Origin: Novakomyces olei
Taxonomy: Eukaryota; Ascomycota; Novakomycetes; Novakomycetales; Novakomycetaceae
Reading direction: 5' to 3'
DNA: 64,000 bases
NCBI GenBank assembly: GCA_016906335.1
Contig: JADEYG010000001.1
Location: 1-64,000 of the forward strand
Shown here: positions 10,202-19,580 of the stretch, one piece after another
Layout: each line of letters starts with the position of its first letter
Numbering within the stretch: the first letter of the stretch is position 1
Position numbers and translations under genes: made by a program
Notes under the pieces: generated by a model
Database searches by the model: none
What the model saw: only the letters and a program-made list of their open reading frames with translations
What the model was told of the DNA's origin: nothing

Positions 10202-13200
10202 ATGGTAGAATTGGGCGGAAATGAAAATGCCATCAATGAAGAAGAGCATAGAATTGCGTCTGCACGAGCGGACTATGGGCATTGCGAAGTAAAGGTAGAG
10301 ATCGAAGGCATAACGACGCCCTTGAAAGGTCTAGTTGACTCGGGGGCATCTTCGAATTTCATTCATCCACGTTTGGTGTGGAGGCACAAGATTAAAACCG
10401 AAAGCCTACGCCAGCCTATTGTTCTTAAGGTTGTTGACGGAAGATGCATATCGTCTGGACCGATTCAACGCCAGACAGAGACTCTAAAATGCGTAATTCA
10501 AGGGAAAGAAACTCCTACAAAGTTCAAGGTTACCGAAATTGGCGAACACGACATTATCTTGGGGATTTCGTGGCTTAAAGAATATAATCCGCGAATCAAT
10601 TGGTCTACGTCTACTGTCGAATTCGAGAACAAGGAGCCTGACGTTAAAACGGAGTATGTTTGCGCAACTATAGTGGAATCCGAGTCAGAGCAACCCGGTG
10701 CGGTAGTACTGCCAGAGGAATACCAGGATTTCAAGGACGTTTTTGGCAAGGCAGAGGCAAATCAGCTCCCACCTCATAGGTCGTTTGACCACGAGATCAA
10801 GCTAGAAGCAGACTCTAAAATACCATTCGGACCAGTGTATGCTATATCTAGAGATGAGCAGGAGGAATTGCGAAAATATCTTGAAGAAAACCTTGCTAGA
10901 AGATTCATTGCGCGCTCTACATCGCCAGCCGGAGCCCCAATCCTATTCGTCAAGAAAAAGGACGGCAGTCTCCGTTTGTGTGTCGATTACCGAGCGCTGA
11001 ATAAGATAACAGTGAAGAATAGGTACCCACTACCACTTATTGATTCGCTCTTGGACAAACTATCTGGAGCCAAGTGGTTTACGAAGATTGATCTACGCGG
11101 GGCCTACAATCTTATTCGTATAAAGAAGGGGGACGAGTGGAAGACGGCTTTTCGCACTCGTTTTGGTCACTTTGAATACCGAGTAATGCCGTTTGGGCTG
11201 ACAAACGCCCCGGCCACGTTTCAGGACTTCATGAACGACACATTTCGTGATTTACTAGATATTACAGTTTTGGTTTATCTAGATGATATTCTAGTCTATT
11301 CAAAAACTAAAGAGCAGCACATTTATGACGTACGCCAAGTTTTGGGAAGGCTACGCGATCGAAAGTTATATGCTAAAGGCGAAAAATGTGAATTCCATAA
11401 ACAAGAGGTGTCATTTTTGGGTTACGTATTGTCTGTTACTGGAGTGTCTATGAGCAGGGACAAGACAGAGCCTATTGCGACTTGGCCAGCTCCAAAATCG
11501 GTACATGACATACAGGTATTTTTGGGATTTTGCAACTATTATCGGCGCTTCATACCGAACTTTGCGAAAACGGTGAAACCGATCACGAATCTATTAAAAA
11601 AGGACACACCCTTTTGTTGGAATGACGAAAGTGAGCAGGCTTTTAAAGCATTAAAAGACCTATTTGCTAAAGAAATTATGTTGCGACATTACGATCCGGA
11701 GAAACAATGTGTATTGGAGACTGATGCCTCCGACTACGCATTGGGAGCAGTGTTGCTACAAGAAAATGAAAACGGAAGAGAACCAATTGCATTTATCAGT
11801 CGGCAGATGGAAGCAGCCGAGATAAACTACGATATATATGAGAAGGAATTGTTGGCAATTGTTTGGGCCTTTAGGACTTGGCGCCATTACCTCCAAGGCC
11901 ACCCAAAGAAGATTATCGTTTACACGGACCACCGTAATCTTCAAACTTTCACGACGGCAAAGGTACTGACGCGTCGACAAGCTCGCTGGCAAGAAACGCT
12001 GGCCGAATATAGCTTCGACATCGTTTACAGGCCGGGCATCAACAATGGAGGGGCAGATCCTCTCAGCCGACGGCCAGATTACGCTTTAACTAAAGATGGC
12101 AGCCACAGTAAGGCACAATTCCAGCCATTGCTATCGTCAAGCCAGCTGAAATGCTTTGCAACAGATGAGACCCAGCTTCTTGACGAGAGAAATTATGCTA
12201 AACCAAAGGAACGCAGGAGAATATTGGAGGCGTTCCACGACCACCCACTGGCAGGACATTTTGGCGAGGCCAGAACTCTGGAACTGATCACCAGGAATTA
12301 CAAATGGGACGGTATTACAAGAGATGTAAAGGAATATGTCAAAAATTGCCCTACATGCATTCGAAATAAGGTATCCCGAAGGATCAAAGCCGGCATGCTA
12401 CAGCCACTGAAGATTCCGGACAGGCCTTGGTCGTCAATATCAATCGATTTTATTGTTAAGTTACCTATTTCCGATGGTTACGATTCAATCCTTGTTGTAG
12501 TGGACCGTTTCTCGAAAATGGCGCACTTTATACCGTGCAAGGAAAAGATTTCTGCTACAGAAGTGGCATATTTATTTATTAAGCACATTTTCCGACTACA
12601 CGGCCTCCCCGAAGAAATAGTATCGGACCGAGATACTCGTTTTGTTAGTAAGTTCTGGACTGCACTAGCCGAAAATCTACAAATAAAGCTATGCAAATCC
12701 ACGAGTCATCACCCGCAAAGCGACGGGCAGACCGAAAGAACGAATCAGACCCTTGAACAATACTTGAGGTGTTACATCAATTATAATCAGAACAACTGGG
12801 CACGATTATTGCCGTTAGCTGAGTTTGCTATCAATAATGCACAAAGTGCCAGTACTAAAATGTCTCCATTTTTTATTGCCGTTGGTTATCACCCACGATT
12901 TTCTTACGAGTTTCAAGCCACGAGCAATGTACCGGCCGCAAATGAGTTTACCGCGAAACTCCAGGAAAGATTTATGACTTTACGCGCCGAGTTACAGAAG
13001 GCTCAAGACCGAATGAAATTTTATTACGACGCTAAGCGACGCGACGCCGCTACTTACCAGCCAGGCGACCTAGTTTGGATTAGAAGACAGCACATTAAAT
13101 CCAAAAGGCCGTCAGACAAACTTGACCATACAAAAATTGGTCCCTTTCCCGTATTGGAAAAAATTGGCACGAGCGCATACCGTGTTAAACTGCCCGCGAC

Positions 13201-13471
13201 CATTAGAATCCATCCCGTGTTTAACGAAACACTGCTGGAACCGCACAAAGGAGATCGTTTTTCACGAGACGCGTCCAGTGCAACCGTACCTGACGTTATC
13301 CAAGATGAGGAAGAATTCGAAGTAGACTACATATGCGATCACAAGGGATCGGGCTCGACAAGGCGCTATTTGGTTCATTGGAAGGGTTATACAGAAAATG
13401 ACCGCACATGGGAACCGGTAGCGAACTTAGGAAACGCTAGCGAAGCTTTAGCAGAGTATCTTAAACGCTAA
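10202..13471 (+). CDS. Pol polyprotein of element B (protease, RT, RNase H, integrase, chromodomain)
   Basis: 1,089 residues. In order: retropepsin motif VDSGASSNFIHP (about 45), RT with LVYLDDILVYS (about 358), RNase H with ETDASDYALGAVLL (about 508) and TDHRNLQTF, integrase zinc-binding His-His/Cys-Cys region (HPLAGHFGEARTLELI, CPTCIRNK), the D,D-35-E core (SIDFIVKLP, VSDRDTRF, HPQSDGQTERTNQTLEQYL), and a C-terminal chromodomain (RYLVHWKGYTENDRTWEP). The chromodomain marks it as a chromovirus, a group that targets heterochromatin, which fits the subtelomeric position. Confidence 0.95.
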   Translation: MVELGGNENAINEEEHRIASARADYGHCEVKVEIEGITTPLKGLVDSGASSNFIHPRLVWRHKIKTESLRQPIVLKVVDGRCISSGPIQRQTETLKCVIQGKETPTKFKVTEIGEHDIILGISWLKEYNPRINWSTSTVEFENKEPDVKTEYVCATIVESESEQPGAVVLPEEYQDFKDVFGKAEANQLPPHRSFDHEIKLEADSKIPFGPVYAISRDEQEELRKYLEENLARRFIARSTSPAGAPILFVKKKDGSLRLCVDYRALNKITVKNRYPLPLIDSLLDKLSGAKWFTKIDLRGAYNLIRIKKGDEWKTAFRTRFGHFEYRVMPFGLTNAPATFQDFMNDTFRDLLDITVLVYLDDILVYSKTKEQHIYDVRQVLGRLRDRKLYAKGEKCEFHKQEVSFLGYVLSVTGVSMSRDKTEPIATWPAPKSVHDIQVFLGFCNYYRRFIPNFAKTVKPITNLLKKDTPFCWNDESEQAFKALKDLFAKEIMLRHYDPEKQCVLETDASDYALGAVLLQENENGREPIAFISRQMEAAEINYDIYEKELLAIVWAFRTWRHYLQGHPKKIIVYTDHRNLQTFTTAKVLTRRQARWQETLAEYSFDIVYRPGINNGGADPLSRRPDYALTKDGSHSKAQFQPLLSSSQLKCFATDETQLLDERNYAKPKERRRILEAFHDHPLAGHFGEARTLELITRNYKWDGITRDVKEYVKNCPTCIRNKVSRRIKAGMLQPLKIPDRPWSSISIDFIVKLPISDGYDSILVVVDRFSKMAHFIPCKEKISATEVAYLFIKHIFRLHGLPEEIVSDRDTRFVSKFWTALAENLQIKLCKSTSHHPQSDGQTERTNQTLEQYLRCYINYNQNNWARLLPLAEFAINNAQSASTKMSPFFIAVGYHPRFSYEFQATSNVPAANEFTAKLQERFMTLRAELQKAQDRMKFYYDAKRRDAATYQPGDLVWIRRQHIKSKRPSDKLDHTKIGPFPVLEKIGTSAYRVKLPATIRIHPVFNETLLEPHKGDRFSRDASSATVPDVIQDEEEFEVDYICDHKGSGSTRRYLVHWKGYTENDRTWEPVANLGNASEALAEYLKR

Positions 13472-13599
13472 AAAGTTTCATGCTGAATTATTTTATTTGA
13501 TTTTTGTTTAATGACGGCGGTATTTCAACCATACTGTCCTAAATTGCGAGCAGATGTTATTCAACTACTATGCAAACTGTTTTATTATACCGAATATTC

Positions 13600-13635
<36 letters not shown>

Positions 13636-13689
13636 GGGAAAACTGCGTGTTTGCATCGTTAATATATGTAATGTATGAGTTAGCACGAT

Positions 13690-13775
13690 ATAGTCCTAAG
13701 TCACACACACTAGTGCCAAGTCACACACACTGGTGCTTTCTGGAACATTCCCACACAGAAAAACTATAAATACAG
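13690..13775 (+). promoter_or_regulatory. Candidate internal promoter for ORF3 of element B
   Basis: A tandem duplication of about 20 bp (AAGTCACACACACTAGTGCC then AAGTCACACACACTGGTGCT, about 13698-13738) is followed by a TATA box, CTATAAATAC (13764-13773), about 55 bp upstream of the ORF3 start. This arrangement looks like a stand-alone promoter rather than part of a genomic transcript. A long A-run lies just upstream at about 13602-13632. Confidence 0.5.
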
Positions 13776-13825
13776 TCGCACCCCCCGGTGCTATATCACT
13801 ACTTTACACACATATTTTTGAAATT

Positions 13826-14680
13826 ATGGAGGGACAAGAAATCGACTTGACAGCCGACCTTGAGGAGGGGGGTGAGCGCCCGCAAAAGCGATCGCGGGGC
13901 GCTAAGAATGTTGGAGAGCACATCTGCGCTCTCTGTCACAAAGGTCTTGGCAGAAAACAAGAGCTGCACCGACACCTAAAAGAAGTTCACCACGTTGACT
14001 TTAGACTGGCTGAACTTGTGTCGGAATGGGACCTCCGAACGTCGCGCATGCCGACCCACCGGACGGGTAGGAACATACTTTGGGCCGCGGCGGCTAAGGA
14101 GCATACATGGCTTGAGACCGTTACAGAGTCTTGGAAAGACTGTTTCGAGCGGGAGCCAACGTGGCCGGTCGTCATGGAGGACGTTACGCAACACGACCTT
14201 CAACTTTTTAACATCCGCGACCGAGCAAGATACACGGATATTTCGGTGGCTCGGTTCGTGGCGGGGTTCGTTTACGGCGCGGAGAAAATCGAATGGTACG
14301 CGGCTTACAATGTGCCGCCCTCGACGCAGGGCTTACTAACCTTGAGCCCGAGGGCCCTACCCGCTACAAATAATTACAAAAACCGCCCCGAAACGGACTG
14401 GAGCACGGTGGTCTCTCCGGCTGGGACGATCACGGACATACACGTGGACAACGTATTCTTGAGTCACGTGCTGGTTTGCGTGCTGGGAAGGAAATTGGTA
14501 TTCGCCTGGCCACCGTCGGCTGCGAACCTTGACTACTTCGCGCAGTACCACCACAAGGTGGGGGATATGTTTTTGTACCAGGGCATTCATGAGCTCCAGG
14601 GGCTACATGTTTGTGACCTGAAGAAGGGATTCGGCTGCTACATGGGACCCGGTTGGCTCTATGCAGTGATCTCCTTGTAA
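13826..14680 (+). CDS. ORF3 of element B: C2H2 finger plus JmjC-like domain
   Basis: 284 residues from the ATG at 13826; the frame stays open upstream to 13733, but the TATA box favours this start. Residues 1-25 are acidic then basic (EEGGERPQKRSRG). A C2H2 finger follows at about 35-57 (CALCHKGLGRKQELHRHLKEVHH). The C-terminal half resembles JHDM1/PHF8-type JmjC domains: SPAGTITDIHVDN supplies the His-x-Asp motif, and VLGRKLVFAWPPSAANL and a GPGW box follow in the expected order. JmjC proteins are usually Fe(II)/2-oxoglutarate histone demethylases; whether this one is active was not judged. It occupies the env position on the same strand as pol. I know of no standard Ty3 component like it, so capture from the host is likely. 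Confidence 0.65.
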   Translation: MEGQEIDLTADLEEGGERPQKRSRGAKNVGEHICALCHKGLGRKQELHRHLKEVHHVDFRLAELVSEWDLRTSRMPTHRTGRNILWAAAAKEHTWLETVTESWKDCFEREPTWPVVMEDVTQHDLQLFNIRDRARYTDISVARFVAGFVYGAEKIEWYAAYNVPPSTQGLLTLSPRALPATNNYKNRPETDWSTVVSPAGTITDIHVDNVFLSHVLVCVLGRKLVFAWPPSAANLDYFAQYHHKVGDMFLYQGIHELQGLHVCDLKKGFGCYMGPGWLYAVISL

Positions 14681-14929
14681 AACAGTGCGCTCACTGGTTA
14701 CAGCGAGATACCAGTTGGGCAGGAAAACACTGTAGAACGCCTAGTGAAGTGGGAATTGGAGACACTGTCGGCGGATTCGGACAACTCCGTGGCATTGGCA
14801 AATGTCTACGAGGAGCACACGATTGGGGCTCAGGAATGGAGAAGAGCCAGAGTGAAAGGGGCAGATAGATTAGGTAGAATCAGTAGAGAAGGCCTCAAAG
14901 AATTAGAGCCCACCCTGGGAGGGGGGTAA

Positions 14930-15318
14930 TGTCACGAGTGTGACATGGCCTTAAGTAAGACAGCGAATGCTGCATTACTTAAGGATAAGGACTATATAGT
15001 TTTATATAGTATTTCATAGCGATAGCACTAGGTAGTGCTATACAGCACCACCTTGTGCTATTACTTAGTTCCATAGAAGTCGTAGTGTATAAAAGGCTTC
15101 GCGGAAGACTTTTTACACTACGCAATATCATAAGCTACAACGTGAAGTCTCCAGGTGTCTTAGGAGAATAGGCTTAGCTTCTAGCTGTAGTTCCCTTAGT
15201 CTTCACTCACCGGAACCCCTATCGAAAGGCAGCGTGCTATCTGCCGCCCAAGGGGATTACTCGTTGTCGCGGCTGAACTCAAGCCGTGAGTCACCTAGTT
15301 GCGGGCCGACCCGTAACA
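14930..15318 (+). repeat. 3' LTR of element B
   Basis: Copy of the 5' LTR with the same length (389 bp) and, by eye, the same sequence. It is preceded by a purine-rich tract (GGGAGGGGGGTAA) that would prime plus-strand synthesis and is followed by the TACAA target duplicate, after which element A resumes. Confidence 0.95.
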
Positions 15319-17054
15319 TACAACTATTGATTTTAAACGAGCACAAGCAAAGTATTATCTAAAAGATGACCTGATACATCTCAAATTTGATAACCGCATT
15401 TGTGTGCCTACAGATTTCACTAACACGATAATACGGGAGTTTCATGATACGTACCATGGAGGACATGGGGGAATGAACAAGACAACAGCTGGAATAGCAA
15501 AAACCTACTATTGGCCAGGAATGTCAAAAGAAATCAAGGAATATGTGAAATCATGTGAGACATGTGCCAAAAATAAGATCACTCCTCACAAACCATACGG
15601 ATTGTTACAAGAAATAGATATCCCCAATACTAGATGGGAAACTATTGGAATGGACTTTATCACTGGACTACCTCTATCTGGTGATGAGCAATATGATGCT
15701 ATTATTTGTATTGTTGACCGACTTACAAAAAGGGCACACTTTTGGCCAACACACACTACAGTCACTGCAAAAGGCACAGCAACTTTATTTCTCAACAGAT
15801 ACTATTGCCTGCATGGACTACCACAAGCCATAATAAGCGACAGAGATGTGCGATTCATGTCAGCTTTTTGGCAACAAATTACAGCCATTCTTCAAATCAA
15901 ATTGAAACCATCATCAAGTTATCATCCTCAGTCGAATGGACAAACTGAGCGAACAAACAGAGTACTAGAAGATTATTTGCGACTATTCACATATGCAAAT
16001 AACAACAGCTTATCATGGCACAAGCTGCTTTCATTTGCTGAATTCAGTTATTCATCAAGCAAGCACTCTGCCATTGGCATGACGCCGTTTGAAGCTGATT
16101 TAGGTTACAATCCAAGAAGCCTAAGTGACCTTGCCATACCTCCAATCACAAACCAAGATGATTCAACATTTCTCGAAACTCTTGAGGTAAACAGAATTCT
16201 TTGCCAGGATGCAATCAGAACCGCACATGAATTATCAAAGATATATGCGGACCAAAACCGAATAAACATTGAATACAACGTCAATGATTCTGTTTATTTA
16301 AGCACCGCTAATATTCGCGAAATTCCTGAGCTTTTCCAAAATCAACTAACAAGGAAATTGCAATCAAAATTCATTGGACCATACAGAATTATAAAAAAGG
16401 TCAGCCCTGTTGCTTACGAATTGGAGCTACCTTCTGCTTTAAAGTATCACCATGTGGTACACATCTCTCAGCTAAAGAAACATACTCCAATGAACAAACA
16501 CAACCAGCGAGAACAACCTAAACCGAAAGCACTCCGACGCTACAAAAACAACACGGAGCTTTATGTCGTCGAAGAAGATCATGTCTGGGTTCGAGGACAA
16601 TCGAGATCGACAACACCAAAACCGGGCTACAAACTAATGTATCGTATTCGCTGGGAAGGTTACCAACCTGAAGACGACACGTGGGAACCAAAGCAGCACC
16701 TAGTACATTCACCCGAATTATTAAAAAGATACAATTCGACACACCTCGAATTAGTGGGGGAGGATGTTAGGAATCAAGATTGATCTAATCAAATCTAATC
16801 AAGATTGATCTAATCAAATCTAATCAAGATTGATTACTCATCAATGAGTCATCATTACTCATCAATGAGTCATCATTACTCATCAATGAGTCATCATTAC
16901 TCATCAATGATTCATCATCATTACTCATCATTTCCTTCCTATTTCCTTCCTATCTCCGTCCTATCTGCTTCACAAAAAGTCTATAAAAGGACCCAACTTC
17001 CCATAGTCTAAAAGATAGATCTCTTAGCGAGGTCTAATTTATATTGTTACAACA
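15319..17054 (+). mobile_element. Ty3-type element A, integrase, chromodomain and 3' LTR
   Basis: A reading frame (15404-16783) holds the integrase zinc-binding region (HDTYHGGHGGMNK, CETCAKNK), the catalytic core (GMDFITGLP, ISDRDVRF, HPQSNGQTERTNRVLEDYL) and a C-terminal chromodomain (YRIRWEGYQPEDDTWEP). A purine tract (GTGGGGGAGGA, 16754-16764) precedes a probable LTR, 16765-17054. That LTR begins TGTTAGGAATC, has a TATA box CTATAAAAGG (16981) and ends TTACAACA. Its U3 is built of short tandem repeats (CAAGATTGATCTAAT units, then CATTACTCATCAATGAGT units to about 16920). The LTR end is less certain than its start. Confidence 0.8.
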
Positions 17055-17224
17055 GTGAGTAATCCTCACTTAACAATGTGTGCTTACTTTATTACTTGAG
17101 CATTACTCATATATATATATATACATACTATGTGTCAGTATTATATACATATACTATGTATGCTTACTTTATTACTTGAGTATTATATATATATACAATA
17201 TATATATATACATAAAGGCAAAAA

Positions 17225-17295
<71 letters not shown>

Positions 17296-17330
17296 CAAAA
17301 ACACATATACATGCCTTACACTGCACATAG
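17055..17330. repeat. AT-rich microsatellite block
   Basis: A short direct duplication (GCTTACTTTATTACTTGAG at about 17081 and 17162) with TA-dinucleotide runs, followed by a pure (TAA)n tract at about 17226-17286. No gene is present. The frames read across it are low-complexity leucine or isoleucine runs. Confidence 0.85.
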
Positions 17331-17672
17331 TACTACATCTATTGCAGGACGTTTTAACCTTTGAAGGGGGGGTAATGTCAGGAGCTGACATGTGCTTGGC
17401 ACAGAAGTTGCACTCGTGCAATTAGTGTGCAGGCATTAGTTTTTAGTATAGAATATTCTAGATAGTTTTGCTTAGTAATTTAGAACGCTAAGCGGAAGTA
17501 TAAGTAGGGCCTTCTGGTATCTACTTTACTTACGCTTAGCCAACTAGTGAATATAACTGTTGTGCAATTATTCTATTGTATTCTCCTTTTTCCTGCTAGC
17601 CGTTACGATAAGCGGCGTGCAATTAAGCAGTTGTACTCAGGCGTCGAGGTTCGCCTGTGACACGCACTGACA
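17331..17672 (+). mobile_element. LTR and adjoining 3' end of a third Ty3-type element (C)
   Basis: A G-rich tract with TAA (about 17366-17375) stands before TGTCAGGAGCTGACATG, which mirrors the element B layout (TAA then TGTCACGAGTGTGACA). The LTR (17376-17672) ends in CGCACTGACA. It holds a large inverted repeat (17487-17507 against 17521-17540) around a TATAAGTA box. It is related in plan to the element B LTR but diverged. Only the 3' end of the element is present, so this is an old remnant. Confidence 0.6.
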
Positions 17673-17769
17673 TCACCCACCGCATCAGCGAAGGATACGC
17701 CACGATTCAAAGCTCTGGGACAGAGCACAGAGGGGAGGACCAGCATGAAAGGGCTTAATCCCAACATGG

Positions 17770-18084
17770 TGTTATGATAACCCAACATTTGGCTATCGCC
17801 AGTTTATCGCCTTGTAGCCATTTAAACCACTAACCTAAAGGGATTCTTATAGAAAATGACCTTCAAAGGGACTGGAGGATGCATTTGCTCGACCACCCGT
17901 GGTCTATAAATAGGGACCCATTCGTTCATAGTTCTACGTAGTTTAATATTAATCTTAGTGCTTGAAATCAAACAGCCTCAGGACGCCGTTATCCTATAGC
18001 TCCGCCTATTATTATAACAGCGCGCTGCTATCTTGGGATAGTTAGGTTACTTAAATTATATATATATTGGTTTGAGTCCTAACA
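17770..18084 (+). mobile_element. Probable solo LTR (D)
   Basis: A 315-bp segment beginning TGTTATGATAACCC and ending GAGTCCTAACA, with a TATA box TCTATAAATAGGG at about 17903. Borders and promoter position fit a Ty3-type LTR of the same general kind as the element A LTR. No internal region and no clear target duplication were seen. Directly after it the CATACATTATA minisatellite resumes. Confidence 0.5.
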
Positions 18085-18170
18085 TACCATACATTATAAC
18101 ATATATTATTATACTATACATTATTATACATACTTTACTTTACAATAAATTATTCTACTATACATTATTA
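18085..18170. repeat. CATACATTATT minisatellite, short block
   Basis: Imperfect CATACATTATAAC/CATACATTATTATAC units followed by TTTACAATAAATTATTCTACTATACATTATTA, the same lead-in that precedes the other copies of the 350-bp repeat. Confidence 0.85.
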
Positions 18171-18526
18171 TAATGCCACATAAAATGCATCCTGCCCCAT
18201 ACATGAGCTTTTTATAACTCTTTAAACCCTTATATCTCCATACCTACTAATCCAATCTGGTAAACAAATATATATTTACTCTCCTACTGCTCCCCTCTAT
18301 CCAACCATACACTTTTTGTAAAAACACTTGTTCATTCGACGTTTTGTCACCTCTACACATGGACTACACACTCTTAATTTTTCATATTTTTCTGACGTTT
18401 TTCTTATTATACTCTATTACTATGTTGCTCTCTCTATAATAACTATATTATATTATCAGATAACTATACTATGTGCCATGTGCGATGCAATAATATTATT
18501 ATTTATAATATACCCTTACCCTACCC
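18171..18526. repeat. Subtelomeric 350-bp repeat, copy 2
   Basis: Aligns over its length with copy 1 (3901) and copy 3 (19159), from TAATGCCACATAAAATGCAT to CCCTTACCCTACCCC. The micro-frame at ATGGACTACACACTC (18358) again encodes about 26 hydrophobic residues, with several changes against the other copies. Confidence 0.85.
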
Positions 18527-18873
18527 CAAGCAATGGCTGTGATGAATTTATCAAAAATCCACAGCCTATCAATATTTTGTCGAAATGTCAGCTTGCGCTA
18601 CTGTATTATGCAATAGCATCGCTGTATTCAGCGATATTTCGTCGAAATGTCGCAACTTTTTTAGGGGAACTTTTAGCAGTTTAATATATGGCAATCCACT
18701 AGCGCCTTGCGACATTTCGCCGAAATATCAGTGATAGGGTTTTCTCGAATTTTAGACAATGCAATTATTATACAAAAAAAATAATACCAGCTGACATTTC
18801 GTCGAAATGTCGCTAGTAATAATAGCTACAAATTATTGATTTTGCGGCATAATGCGCACTGGAATATGTATAG
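18527..18873. repeat. Variant hairpin module with four 19-bp palindromes
   Basis: Four copies of GACATTTCG(T/C)CGAAATGTC occur within 240 bp: 18573-18590 (half-degenerate), 18633-18651, 18711-18729 and 18793-18811 (perfect palindrome). They take the place held by the AATTACGCCGTAATT palindromes in the hairpin repeats. The segment ends with TTTTGCGGCATAATGCGCACTGGAATATGTATAG, the shared terminus of that family. Confidence 0.75.
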
Positions 18874-19158
18874 TAAATAACCCTAACCCTTTCCTCATAC
18901 ATTATACCCCAATACATTATCTCAATAAATAACCCTAACCCTAATTGAACAACTCCACCATACATTAACCCCCCATACATTAATACCATACTATAATCCC
19001 TATACATTATCCCCATACATTATTCCTCTATACATTATTCCTCCATACATTATTCTTCCATACATTATAACGCCATACATTATTATACCATACATTATTC
19101 CTCTATACATTATTATACATACATTACTTTACAATAAATTATTCTACTATACATTATT
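18874..19158. repeat. CATACATTATT minisatellite with telomere-like seeds
   Basis: AATAACCCTAACCC motifs (about 18877 and 18925) are followed by CATACATTATTCCTC/CATACATTAATCCCC units and the TTTACAATAAATTATTC lead-in to repeat copy 3. No gene was seen. Confidence 0.85.
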
Positions 19159-19512
19159 ATAATGCCACATAAAATGCACCCTGGGCCATTACATGAGCTT
19201 TTTATAAATCTTTAAACCCATATATCTCCATAACTAATTATCCAATCTTATAAACAAACATATATTTACACTCCTATTGCTGCCCTCTATCCAACCATAC
19301 ACTTTTTGTAAAAATGCTTGTTCATTCGACGTTTTGTCACCTCTACACATGGACTACACACTCTTAATTTTTCTTATTTTTCTGACGTATTTCTTATTAT
19401 ACTCCATTACTATGGTGCTCTCTATAATATTTATATTTTATTGTCATATAACTATAATATGTGTTGTATAATGAATATATTTTATAAATACAACAACCCT
19501 ACCCTTGCCGCC
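19159..19512. repeat. Subtelomeric 350-bp repeat, copy 3
   Basis: Same blocks as copies 1 and 2. The micro-frame from ATG 19349 is longer here (about 40 hydrophobic residues). The copies differ by base changes that alter residues, so conservation as a peptide is not evident. Confidence 0.85.
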
Positions 19513-19580
19513 ATTCTCTGCCCTGACATTATGCTGTAATCCTGTTTCAATGTGACGCTCTTTTTATAGCCTCCACTGTG

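Larger units (their letters stand above)
8785..15318 (+). mobile_element. Ty3-type chromodomain element B, nested in A
   Basis: A 6,534-bp element bounded by two 389-bp LTRs that look identical base for base, flanked by a 5-bp target duplication TACAA (8780-8784 and 15319-15323). Order: LTR, gag, pol with protease, RT, RNase H, integrase and chromodomain, an extra ORF3, a purine-rich tract (about 14915-14929), LTR. The element looks whole and young. It sits inside element A, between that element's RNase H and integrase regions. Confidence 0.95.

Noticed and set aside
13554-13769. 71-codon frame with a lysine run inside element B
   Set aside because: Read across a long A-run in the spacer before ORF3; no independent support.
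17164-17421. Poly-leucine minus-strand frame and matching isoleucine frame
   Set aside because: Produced by the (TAA)n tract; no start context or homology.
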